64,000 bases of DNA, taken from NCBI RefSeq assembly GCF_007989825.1, contig NZ_BJUA01000005.1, forward strand, positions 186,001-250,000, in the 5' to 3' direction. This document shows, one piece after another, positions 1 through 7,858 of the stretch (position 1 is its first letter; the number at the start of each line of letters is the position of its first letter). A program made the translations under genes and the position numbers. This DNA comes from Cellulomonas persica (GTDB taxonomy: Bacteria; Actinomycetota; Actinomycetes; Actinomycetales; Cellulomonadaceae). Under the pieces are notes generated by a model. The model worked only from the letters and a program-made list of their open reading frames with translations, was not told where the DNA came from and did no database searches.

Positions 1-970
1 CGCGCAGGTTGAGCACGGCCTTGGCCGACGAGGCGACGGCGTTCAGCGGCGCGGTGGTCGGCGGGGCGTCGAAGCCGATGATCGTGACGGCGGGGCCGGA
101 CCAGATGCGTGAGCCGAGGTCGCCGTCGCCGACGAGCGGGACGCCGTCGAGAACCTCGCCGAGCTCGCGGAACTCGTCGTCGCTGTACGTCGAACCGGTC
201 CACGGGTCGCGTCGCAGGCCCGGGACGACGAGCGCGCCCTGGTCGTCATGCAGCGCCGCGAGCGCCCGCACGAGCGCGGTCCGCGCGTCCGGTGCCGCGC
301 CGCCGAACTGGCCCGAGTGCTTGTCCGAGCCCAGGGTCCGCGCCTCGACCGTGACGGTCACGGACCCGCGAAGGCCGATCGTGAGCGTGGGCTGACCGGG
401 ACGGACGTTGCCGACGTCGGCGATGACGATCGCGTCCGCGGCGTACGTCTCGGGCGACGCGGGCGGGTGCTCCTCGAAGACGCTGCCGAACTCCTCGTGC
501 CCTTCGAGCACGAACCGCAGCGTGACCGGCGGCTTCGTGCCGTACAGCTCGAGCGCGCCGATCATCGCGGCGATGTTCGCCTTGGAGTCCGCGACGCCGC
601 GGCCGACGACGCGGTCGTCGGTGACGACCGGCTCGTACGGCGGGCTGCTCCACAGCGCCTCGTCGCCCGCGGGCACCACGTCGTAGTGCGTGTACATGAG
701 GACCGTCGGAGCGCCGGGCGGTCCGGGCACGTCGGCGACGATCGTCGGCGCCGTCATGCCGTCGAGCAGGATCTGGTCGATCTGCTCGACGCCCGCGCGG
801 CGCAGCAGCGCGACGACCTCGTCGTGCGCCTCGAGCAGCGGGCCGGGCGGCGAGCCCGGCGCGGCGACCGAAGCGATGCGGGACAGCCGCACCACGTCGT
901 CGACGAGCGTGGGGAGCAGGCGCGCGGCCCCGGCCGCGATGGCGTCGTCACCCAGTGGGTCACTGCTCAT
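1..970 (-). CDS. M20 family metallo-dipeptidase (3' end beyond window)
   Basis: This is a zinc-dependent peptidase of the M20/M25/M40 type, expected to cleave short peptides in the cytoplasm. The frame is open from an ATG at 970 to the left edge, so about 323 residues are present and the C-terminus is missing. The first metal-binding motif is MYTHYDVVPAG, with His96 and catalytic-site Asp98. Asp129 in GVADSKAN would be the bridging metal ligand. EGHEEFGS holds the catalytic Glu160 and metal-binding Glu161. SDKHSGQFGG matches the start of the lid/dimerisation domain. All key residues in the visible part are intact. It is divergent from the permease that begins at 1126. The substrate cannot be told from the sequence. 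Confidence 0.9.
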   Translation of the reverse strand, partial: MSSDPLGDDAIAAGAARLLPTLVDDVVRLSRIASVAAPGSPPGPLLEAHDEVVALLRRAGVEQIDQILLDGMTAPTIVADVPGPPGAPTVLMYTHYDVVPAGDEALWSSPPYEPVVTDDRVVGRGVADSKANIAAMIGALELYGTKPPVTLRFVLEGHEEFGSVFEEHPPASPETYAADAIVIADVGNVRPGQPTLTIGLRGSVTVTVEARTLGSDKHSGQFGGAAPDARTALVRALAALHDDQGALVVPGLRRDPWTGSTYSDDEFRELGEVLDGVPLVGDGDLGSRIWSGPAVTIIGFDAPPTTAPLNAVASSAKAVLNLR

Positions 971-1125
971 AGACGGAACGTAGTTGTAGGGGCCACGTGA
1001 GCGCACCCCCTGGCGCGCGAAGAGATTCGTGGTGCATTGTCCGGCCTGGGCACGCGCGGCGCGGCAGACTGCGTCGTGGGGCCGTCTGCGGCGGTCCGGC
1101 GCCACCGGGCCACGGAGGGGACGAC

Positions 1126-2925
1126 GTGAGCGATGCGACGCTGAGCCTGATCGTGCTGGGCGCCACGGTCGCGCTGTTCGTCTGGAACCGGCTGCCGGTG
1201 GGTGCGGTCGCGGTCCTGTGCTCGCTGGCCCTGCTGGTGACCGGTCTGGTCGACGCGCGCACGGTCGTGGCGGGGTTCGGCGACCCGATCATCATCTTCA
1301 TCGCGTGCCTGTTCATCCTGGCCGGCGGGCTCGAGTCCGCCGGCGTCACCGCGTGGGCGGGACGCGAGATCGTCGCGCGCGCGGGCACCGGACGCGGTCG
1401 CCTGCTGATCGCGGTGATGGCGCTCGCCGCGGTGCTGACCGCGTTCGTGACCCCGAACGGCTCGGCCGCCGCGCTGCTGCCGGTCGCGGTGCTCGCCGCG
1501 CGCCGCTCGGGACGGTCGCCGTCGTCGCTGCTCATGCCGCTCGCGTTCGCCGCGAGCGCCGGTGGTCTGCTCATGCTCTCGGGCAGCCCCGTGAACGTGA
1601 TCGTCTCGGACGCGCTCGCCGACGCGACCGGTGAGGGCTTCGGGTTCTTCGAGTTCGGGGTCGTGGGTGTGCCGCTCGTGCTCGTGACGATCGGCGTGGT
1701 GCTGCTCCTGGGCCCGCGCCTGCTGCCGCACCGCGACGCCGAGGGCCTGCCTGCGGACCTGTCGGACCACCTCACCGCGATGCTCGAGCACTACCGGCTC
1801 GACGAGGGCTTCACGCGCGTGCGGGTCGGCGCCGGCTCGCCGCTCGTCGGCGCGCCGCCCGACGCGGTCCCGGCACCCGAGGGCGTCGTCGTCGTGGGCG
1901 TGCAGCACGCCGACGGCGCGCCGGGCCACGTGGGTGAGGCCGTGCGGGCCGACGACGTCGTGGTCGTCACGGGCACGTCGTCGCAGGTCGCACGGCTCGT
2001 CGCGGAGTCGGGCGTCGAGGTGGTCGCGACGCCGTTGACGCACGAGACCCGCGAGGCGCTGCTGGGTCGCGAGGCCGGCGTCGCGGAGGTCGTCGTCGCG
2101 CCGCGGTCCGACCTGATCGGGCAGCGCGTGTTCCCCGGGCAGGTCCGTTCGGGGCTGACCGTCCTCGCGGTCCGACGGCTCGGCAAGGACCGCGGTCCGC
2201 GCGAGACGATCGCCGCGGAGGGGGACTTCCTGCTGCTGCACGGGCCGTGGCCGGCCGTCGAGCAGCTCGAGCGCGACGACGACGTGCTCGTCGTCGCCGA
2301 CCCCGCGGCGGTCCGCCGCCAGAACGCCCCGCTCGGCGCCGCGGCGTGGCGAGCGCTCGCGGTCATGGCCGTGACCGTGGCGCTGCTGGCCTCGGGCGTG
2401 ACCATCCCGGCGGTCGCGGGGCTCGTCGGTGCCGTCGCGATGGTGCTGCTCCGCGTCGTGACGCCGCAGCAGGCGTACCGGTCGGTCTCGTGGCAGGCGC
2501 TCGTGCTCATCGGCGGTCTGATCCCGCTGTCCGCGGCGATCTCGTCGAGCGGCGCCGCGGACCTCGTCGCGGGTGGGATCGTCGCGGCGGTGTCCGGCGG
2601 TGGGGCGCACCTGCTGCTCGCCGCGCTCTTCCTGCTCACGCTCGTGCTGGGCCAGGTCGTCAGCAACACCGCGACCGTCCTGGTGGTCACGCCGATCGCG
2701 CTGTCCGCGGCCGCCGACGCAGGCGTCGCACCCGCACCCGTGCTCATGCTCGTCGCGGTCGCGGGAGCGGCGTCGTTCCTCACGCCCATCGCGACACCCG
2801 CCAACATGATCGTCATGGGGCCCGGGGGGTACCGGTTCGGCGACTACTGGAAGCTCGGGGCTGCGGTCACCGTCGCGTGGTTCGTGGTGGCGCTCGCGCT
2901 CATCCCGGTGGTGTGGCCGACGTGA
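1126..2925 (+). CDS. SLC13/DASS-type permease with internal TrkA-C-like domains
   Basis: This is a 599-residue membrane transporter of the SLC13 (divalent anion:Na+ symporter) type. I chose the GTG at 1126 because GGAGGGG lies 5 bases upstream; the open frame extends to 997 but that extension is Arg/Pro-rich and unlike a permease. Two hydrophobic blocks (about residues 1-205 and 405-599) flank a soluble middle of about 200 residues. The middle resembles two RCK_C/TrkA-C domains, common in this subfamily. The first block has TPNGSAA and SGSPVN, and the second has the SNT-type motif SNTATV. Both fit the paired substrate and sodium sites of the family. The stop codon overlaps the start of the next gene, so the two are probably translationally coupled. 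The substrate (dicarboxylate, sulfate or other) is unknown. Confidence 0.85.
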   Translation: MSDATLSLIVLGATVALFVWNRLPVGAVAVLCSLALLVTGLVDARTVVAGFGDPIIIFIACLFILAGGLESAGVTAWAGREIVARAGTGRGRLLIAVMALAAVLTAFVTPNGSAAALLPVAVLAARRSGRSPSSLLMPLAFAASAGGLLMLSGSPVNVIVSDALADATGEGFGFFEFGVVGVPLVLVTIGVVLLLGPRLLPHRDAEGLPADLSDHLTAMLEHYRLDEGFTRVRVGAGSPLVGAPPDAVPAPEGVVVVGVQHADGAPGHVGEAVRADDVVVVTGTSSQVARLVAESGVEVVATPLTHETREALLGREAGVAEVVVAPRSDLIGQRVFPGQVRSGLTVLAVRRLGKDRGPRETIAAEGDFLLLHGPWPAVEQLERDDDVLVVADPAAVRRQNAPLGAAAWRALAVMAVTVALLASGVTIPAVAGLVGAVAMVLLRVVTPQQAYRSVSWQALVLIGGLIPLSAAISSSGAADLVAGGIVAAVSGGGAHLLLAALFLLTLVLGQVVSNTATVLVVTPIALSAAADAGVAPAPVLMLVAVAGAASFLTPIATPANMIVMGPGGYRFGDYWKLGAAVTVAWFVVALALIPVVWPT

Positions 2926-3857
2926 GCGGGCCGTCCGACGAGCCGCCCGACGAGCCGCCCGACGACGCCCGCCGCGAGCGCCGCGCGCTCGTCGTCTCGA
3001 TCCTCGCCTCCGCCGTCATCGGGTTCGCCGCGGCCACGTGGGGCGTGCTGGTCCAGGCCGACGTGCTCGTGTTCGACGGCGTCTACATGCTCGCGGGGAT
3101 CGGGCTGGTCGCTGTCTCCCTGCTCGCGTCCCGTGCGGCGAACGCGCCGCCCTCCGCACGCTTCCCGTTCGGCCGGTCCGCGGCGACACCCCTCGCCGTG
3201 GCGGTGCAGGGTGCCGCGCTGCTCGCGGCGCTGCTGTACGGCGTGGTCTCCGCGGTGGGCACGATCCTCCAGGGCGGCTCTCCCGTGCCCGCGACGGTGC
3301 TCATGGTCTACGGCGTCGCATCGGCCGCCGCGTCCTGGCTGGTGGCGGTGCTCGTCGCGCGGACGGCCCCGGCGTCGGAGCTCGCCCGTGCCGAGGTCGT
3401 CGCGTGGCGCTCGGGTGCGGTGCTCAGCCTCGTCGTCGCGGTGGGCGGCGTCGTCGCCGCGGTGCTGCGGTCGGCGGGTCGTGACGGACTCGCCGACCAC
3501 GTCGACCCCGTGCTCGTGCTCGTCGCCGTCGCGCTCGTCGTGCACCTGCCGGTGCGGCTCGTGCGCGACGGCATGCACGAGCTCCTCGAGGGCGCGCCGA
3601 CCGGGACGCTCGCCGCGGCCCTCGACGACGCCGTCACGCGCACGCGCGAGCAGTTCGACCTGCCCGAACCCACGGTCCGCGCGACCAAGCTGGGTCGCCG
3701 CATGTACGTCGAGGTCACGTTCGTCGTCGGGGAGCACGGCTGGGAGGTCGACGACGAGGACGCGGTCCGCCGTGCGCTCACGGCGCGCCTCGACGCGCTG
3801 CCGCTCGACGTCTGGGCGACGATCGAGCTCACGACCGATCCGACCCTCGCCGGCTGA
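2922..3857 (+). CDS. CDF-like cation transporter homologue with degenerate metal sites
   Basis: This 311-residue membrane protein starts at a GTG that overlaps the stop of the SLC13 permease (GTGA). About five to six hydrophobic segments are followed by a cytoplasmic domain of about 80 residues (TVRATKLGRRMYVEVTFVV onward). The layout matches cation diffusion facilitators. The acidic and His residues that bind Zn/Fe in FieF-type proteins are only partly present. The first site reads VFDGVYM and keeps one Asp. The helix that should carry HxxxD reads VVAWRSGAV and lacks both ligands. It may therefore move another ion, act as a regulator, or belong to a little-studied branch. It ends immediately before the stop of the convergent HAD gene. 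Confidence 0.7.
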   Translation: MSGPSDEPPDEPPDDARRERRALVVSILASAVIGFAAATWGVLVQADVLVFDGVYMLAGIGLVAVSLLASRAANAPPSARFPFGRSAATPLAVAVQGAALLAALLYGVVSAVGTILQGGSPVPATVLMVYGVASAAASWLVAVLVARTAPASELARAEVVAWRSGAVLSLVVAVGGVVAAVLRSAGRDGLADHVDPVLVLVAVALVVHLPVRLVRDGMHELLEGAPTGTLAAALDDAVTRTREQFDLPEPTVRATKLGRRMYVEVTFVVGEHGWEVDDEDAVRRALTARLDALPLDVWATIELTTDPTLAG

Positions 3858-4526
3858 TCAGGCGCGACCCGCGCGGACCGCGGGGAGCGTGCGCCACCCG
3901 TGGCGCTCCGCGGCCGCCGTGAGCACGGGGTCGTCGCCCACGACGACGCCCGTGCCGACGGCCTCGAGCATCGGCAGGTCGCTCGCGTGGTCGCCGTACG
4001 CCACGCACGCGGCGGACCAGACGCCGCGCTCACGCACGACGTGCCGCACCACGTCCGCCTTGCGCTCGCCGACGATCGTGTCGCTCGCCACCCCGGTCAG
4101 CAGGCCGTCGCGCTCCTCCTGCACGGTCGCGAACCACGCGTCCGCACCGACGGCCCGGGCCACCGGCGCGACCGTCGCGCCGGGTGCGCCCGACACGAGC
4201 ACGAGGAACGTGCCCGCGGCGCGCAGGGCTGCGAGCTCGTCGGCCACCTGCGGGTGCAGCACGTCCGCCGCGAGCCCCGCGAACCACTGCTCGCCCAAGG
4301 TCCGCAGGTCGTCGGCGCGCGCGCCCGCGAACGTCGCGTAGTACGCGCGGCTCACCGCGTCACGGTCGCCGCCGACGTCGAGCGCCGCGATCTCGGCGAG
4401 CAGCGCCGCGACCTCGTCCGACGAGCGTCCGCGGGCCCGCTCGTGCGCGACGAGGAATCCGCCCATCGAGTTGATCGTCAGCAGCGTCTCGTCGACGTCG
4501 ACGAACGCGATCGCGTGCATCCTCAC
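3858..4526 (-). CDS. HAD superfamily (IB) phosphatase, SerB-like
   Basis: This 222-residue cytoplasmic phosphohydrolase belongs to the HAD-IB group. Motif I is DVDET (nucleophile Asp10, acid Asp12). Motif II is the Ser of LVSGAPG, motif III the Lys in GERKAD, and motif IV is GDHASDLPML. A helical cap lies between motifs I and II (about residues 16-105), as in SerB. The length suits a free-standing small-molecule phosphatase; the substrate is not determinable. The start could be ATG 4526 or the in-frame ATG two codons later. It converges on the CDF-like gene with no spacer between the two stop codons. Confidence 0.85.
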   Translation of the reverse strand: MRMHAIAFVDVDETLLTINSMGGFLVAHERARGRSSDEVAALLAEIAALDVGGDRDAVSRAYYATFAGARADDLRTLGEQWFAGLAADVLHPQVADELAALRAAGTFLVLVSGAPGATVAPVARAVGADAWFATVQEERDGLLTGVASDTIVGERKADVVRHVVRERGVWSAACVAYGDHASDLPMLEAVGTGVVVGDDPVLTAAAERHGWRTLPAVRAGRA

Positions 4527-4593
4527 CCCCGGCTCACGCGCCTCCCGGCCGCCCGCGGTCCCGGGCGTCGCGCCACGCTAGCGCGCGGTCAGG

Positions 4594-5841
4594 TCAGGTG
4601 AGCCACGCACCCGCGGCGACCAGCAGCGCGCGCGTCGCGTGCTCCACGGTCTGCGGGTGCGGCGCGAAGTCCGGCGCGTGGTTGGTGGGCGGGGCGGTCG
4701 GCTGACCCGACGCGCCCAGCGGCGACGACGGCGCCGCCAGGAGCAGCGCGGGGTCGGCCGAGCCCAGGAACCAGTACACGAGCGGGCAGCCCAGGCCGTG
4801 CGCGAGCGCCCCGACGTCGTCGCTCGCGGGCGACGGCGCGGTCAGCGGGTAGGTGGGCATGCGCCGGCCGACGAACGCGCGGTGCACGCGTCGCGCCGCG
4901 TCCGGGTCGTTGCGCACGTCCCCGAACGACGCGACGCGCGAGACCTCGGCGGGCCGCGGGCAGCGCGAGCGGTCCGCGACGTGCCGCGCGAGCGCACTGA
5001 CCTCGTCCGCGATCACGTCGAGCACGCGCTCGTCGGCGCCGCGCAGCGTCAGCTCGGCGTGCACCACGTGCGGCAGCGTGTTGTGGGACGCGCCGCCGTG
5101 CACGGCACTGACCGTGAGCTCGACGCCCGCCTCGGCGGCCAGGTCCCCGGCCGCGGCCAGCACGTCGAGCAGCACGGCGACCGTGTCCACGCCCCCGCCC
5201 GGGAGCGCGACGTGCCCGCCCGTCCCGTGCAGCGTGACCGCGAGCGCCACCGACGACGAGAGCATCGCGGTCGCGCCGAACGTCACCGTGCCGAGCGGGT
5301 CGGGGTTGACGTGCTGGGCGAGCAGCACGTCCGGTGCGGGGACACGCGCGGCCAGGCCGTCGGCCAGCATCGCCGCGGCGCCCCGGCCGGTCTCGGAGTC
5401 GGCCTGCAGCAGCACGACGAGCGTGCCCGACCACGCGTCGTGCGTGGTCGCGAGCTGGTCCACCGCGCTGAGCGCCGCCGCGAGGTGCACGTCGTGCCCG
5501 CACGCGTGGGACACCCCGACCTGCCGACCACCCAGGGTCGTGCGGCGGCTCGACGCGTACGGCAGCCCCGTCGCCTCCGTCACGGGCAGCGCGTCGAGCT
5601 CGGCCCGCAGCGCGACGACCGGCCCGGCGCCGTTGCGCAGCACCCCGACGACGCCGTGCCCGCCGACGCGCTCGCTCACGTCCGCGCCCGCGGCTCGCAG
5701 GTGCGCGGCACCGAGCGCGGCGGTCTCCCGCTCGCGACCGGACAGCTCGGGCGCCGCGTGCAGCGCGCGGTACAGGTCCTGCGCGGCCCGCGCGCGGTCG
5801 TCGTCGAGGGTCTGGGGCTCGGGAACGGTCGTGGTGGTCAC
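4594..5841 (-). CDS. M20D-family amidohydrolase with an altered active site
   Basis: This 415-residue protein belongs to the M20D amidohydrolase family (N-acyl amino acid or auxin-conjugate hydrolases). The GTG at 5841 is preferred: AGAGGG precedes it and the following text matches the family start (LYRALHAAPELSGRE). The metal motif SHACGHDVHLAA is intact. The segment that usually reads QPAEEG reads QADSETG, so the general-base Glu is Ser while the metal-binding Glu remains. The usual PH motif of the lid domain is PG here (HVALPGGG). Activity may therefore be altered or lost. It overlaps by two bases a 21-codon ORF with a very strong ribosome binding site. It is transcribed in the same direction as the TOMM genes upstream, from which an inverted repeat separates it. 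Confidence 0.82.
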   Translation of the reverse strand: MTTTTVPEPQTLDDDRARAAQDLYRALHAAPELSGRERETAALGAAHLRAAGADVSERVGGHGVVGVLRNGAGPVVALRAELDALPVTEATGLPYASSRRTTLGGRQVGVSHACGHDVHLAAALSAVDQLATTHDAWSGTLVVLLQADSETGRGAAAMLADGLAARVPAPDVLLAQHVNPDPLGTVTFGATAMLSSSVALAVTLHGTGGHVALPGGGVDTVAVLLDVLAAAGDLAAEAGVELTVSAVHGGASHNTLPHVVHAELTLRGADERVLDVIADEVSALARHVADRSRCPRPAEVSRVASFGDVRNDPDAARRVHRAFVGRRMPTYPLTAPSPASDDVGALAHGLGCPLVYWFLGSADPALLLAAPSSPLGASGQPTAPPTNHAPDFAPHPQTVEHATRALLVAAGAWLT

Positions 5842-5903
5842 CCTCGCCCGCCCTCTCGCCGGCGCTCGCCGCGGGGCGCCCGCGTGCTCAGCCCGTGCGT
5901 CAT
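5838..5903 (-). CDS. possible 21-codon upstream ORF coupled to the amidohydrolase
   Basis: A complete AAGGAGG (5915-5909) lies 5 bases before an ATG at 5903. The resulting peptide is 21 residues, Arg/Gly-rich (starting MTHGLSTRAPRGE). Its TGA overlaps the GTG of the amidohydrolase. This is the strongest Shine-Dalgarno in the neighbourhood, so ribosomes probably load here and reach the amidohydrolase by termination-reinitiation. The peptide itself may have no function. No homologue is recognised. Confidence 0.35.
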   Translation of the reverse strand: MTHGLSTRAPRGERRREGGRG

Positions 5904-5956
5904 CGGATCCTCCTTGCGGTGCTGCCGGCGCGTGCTCCCGCCGGCTGGTGGTGCTC

Positions 5957-6008
5957 GCACGGTTGTGCCGTCGGTGGCGGTGCGCGCCCAGCGGCGGCAC
6001 AACCGTGC
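5957..6008. terminator. 14-bp perfect inverted repeat downstream of the YcaO gene
   Basis: GCACGGTTGTGCCG (5957-5970) and its exact complement (5995-6008) are separated by 24 bases. It lies 68 bases after the YcaO stop and before the amidohydrolase, so it may end the TOMM transcript. No U-tract follows, so an operator or an attenuating hairpin is also possible. Confidence 0.5.
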
Positions 6009-6076
6009 GGAGTTCCATGCGCTCGCTCGCCCCCCTGCGTCGAGCGAGCGCACGAGCTAAGGCGTCCCCGGGACGC

Positions 6077-7858
6077 TCACGGGAACGGGTGCGGCACGGG
6101 GTTCGGGCGCGGGTCGTCGTCCCACGGCACGGCTCCTTCCAGGATCGAGGCCGCGCGAGCGAGGCGAGGGATGCCGACCGTGCGCCGGTGGCGGTGACCG
6201 AACGTCAGCGGGACGGTGCCGGGCACCAGCACCTTCACCGCGTGCAGCCCGAGCGCGTCGACGAGCTCGGGCGCGCTCTGGTCGACGACGACCACGTCCA
6301 TGCCGAGCATGTGCGTGCGTTCGAGCAGCTGCCGCAGCGCGAGCGCGACGTCGCCGGTCGCCAGGCGCGGGCGCGCGCACAGCTCGGCCTCGGTGATCGT
6401 CCCCGCCGGGTGCTCGAGGAACTCCCACAGCCCCCGGGACTCCCACAGCCCGTGCAGGCCCGTGTGGTCCTCGTGCGTCTGGACCAGGTCGAAGTCCTCG
6501 AGCAGCGGCCGGCACTGCTCGACGGGCAGCGACTCGCGCCGCCGCACCCACGTCGTGTGCATGACGGCCTTGGTCACGCACGCCTCGACGGCCTCCTGGA
6601 TCGCGGTGAGCGGGTCGGCCGCGGCGCTCGACGCGAGCGACAGCGCGGGTGCCTGCCCGCTGCGCACCGTCTCCTCGTCGGCCGTGACGACCGCGAGCGC
6701 GACGGGCACCTGGAAGTCCGAGGTCAGGTCGAGCACGCGCAGGTGCAGCCCGCGCGCCGCGAGGACGTCGCGCTGCGCGGCGAGCTCGCCGTCGTCGGCC
6801 GGCTGCACCTCGACGAGCCGGGCCCGCGCGTACCAGGCGAGCAGGAACGCGTCGCGCTCGATCACCTCGAGCAGCCCGTGCAGCACGGCCTCCTCGCGCG
6901 ATCCGCCCACCGCGCACCCGTTGGACGACTCGGCGACGAACCGCGAGCCGACCCCGCGCTCGTGCCAGTACGCGACGTGCTCGGGGACCAGCACCGCACG
7001 GTCGTGCAGCGTCGAGCGCGCCCAGACCCAGCTCGTCGCGCTGCTCGTCTCGAACTGCTCGTACCCCGTGCCACGTGCGAGCAGCGACGGCTCGTGCTCA
7101 CCGAGCGCACGCGGGTCCACGGCGAGGTGCGCGACCTCGCGCCACGACGCGACGACGACCGGCACCGCGGGCCGCCGGTACCCGCCGAGCGCACGCTCGA
7201 GGCCCTCGAGGATCGCGGGCACCTCGCTCGCGGCGAACGTCGGGGCCCGACCGGTCCCGCTCTCGCGCCGCGAGCGTCCCGGGACCGCGGTCTGCGCGGT
7301 GACCAGGGCGAGCGGGGACTCCTCGTCGCGCGCGACGTGCGCGACCGGCCCGAACCGCGGGTCGAGCAGGTGCTCGCGCAGCGTCTCGCGGTCGAACCCG
7401 CGCGTGCGCAGCGGTCCCGCGACCGCGGGCTGGGGCGTGCGCAGGTCCAGCGGCTCGGGCGGCTTGGCGGGGTTCGCGCACGCGACGCACGCGGGGTGCA
7501 CGAGGAACCGGTGCAGGGTGAGCTGCCCGCTGTCCCGGTCGAGCACGAGCACCGCGCGCCGCCACAGCCCCGGCGGGTCGGCGAGCACGCGCGCGACCAT
7601 CGCCCGTACGACGGGCGCCCAGTCGAGCCCTGTGTCGACCGGCGGCCCGCCCGCGGTGTGCGGCGAGACGTCGGACCACCACGCGAGCGCGCAGTCGGCG
7701 CACCCGCCCAGGCCGTCGCGCGCGACGAGCGGCCCGACGAGCACGTGGCTGCCGTGCACCCCGACGGCGAGCGAGCGCGGACCGGAGACCGCGAGACGAG
7801 ACCGACCGCGCGACAGGGCGATCGTGACGGCCTCGGCGACGTCGCTGGTCAGCTCCAT
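6077..7858 (-). CDS. YcaO-domain azoline cyclodehydratase (TOMM D-type protein)
   Basis: This 593-residue protein is an ATP-dependent cyclodehydratase of the thiazole/oxazole-modified microcin (TOMM) type. In this family YcaO enzymes turn Cys, Ser or Thr of a precursor peptide into azolines. The N-terminal domain (about residues 1-150) has two Cys pairs, GCADCAL and HPACVACANP, a likely structural zinc site as in SagD-type proteins. The YcaO core includes ESSNGCAVGGSREEAV and EVIERDAF, then ADPLTAIQEAVEA, which carry the acidic ATP/Mg residues. The C-terminus is PNPVPHPFP, fitting the PxPxP tail needed for catalysis in azoline-forming members. The ATG at 7858 overlaps the end of the upstream partner gene by 10 bases. 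No flavin dehydrogenase gene is nearby, so the product may remain azoline rather than azole. Confidence 0.88.
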   Translation of the reverse strand: MELTSDVAEAVTIALSRGRSRLAVSGPRSLAVGVHGSHVLVGPLVARDGLGGCADCALAWWSDVSPHTAGGPPVDTGLDWAPVVRAMVARVLADPPGLWRRAVLVLDRDSGQLTLHRFLVHPACVACANPAKPPEPLDLRTPQPAVAGPLRTRGFDRETLREHLLDPRFGPVAHVARDEESPLALVTAQTAVPGRSRRESGTGRAPTFAASEVPAILEGLERALGGYRRPAVPVVVASWREVAHLAVDPRALGEHEPSLLARGTGYEQFETSSATSWVWARSTLHDRAVLVPEHVAYWHERGVGSRFVAESSNGCAVGGSREEAVLHGLLEVIERDAFLLAWYARARLVEVQPADDGELAAQRDVLAARGLHLRVLDLTSDFQVPVALAVVTADEETVRSGQAPALSLASSAAADPLTAIQEAVEACVTKAVMHTTWVRRRESLPVEQCRPLLEDFDLVQTHEDHTGLHGLWESRGLWEFLEHPAGTITEAELCARPRLATGDVALALRQLLERTHMLGMDVVVVDQSAPELVDALGLHAVKVLVPGTVPLTFGHRHRRTVGIPRLARAASILEGAVPWDDDPRPNPVPHPFP

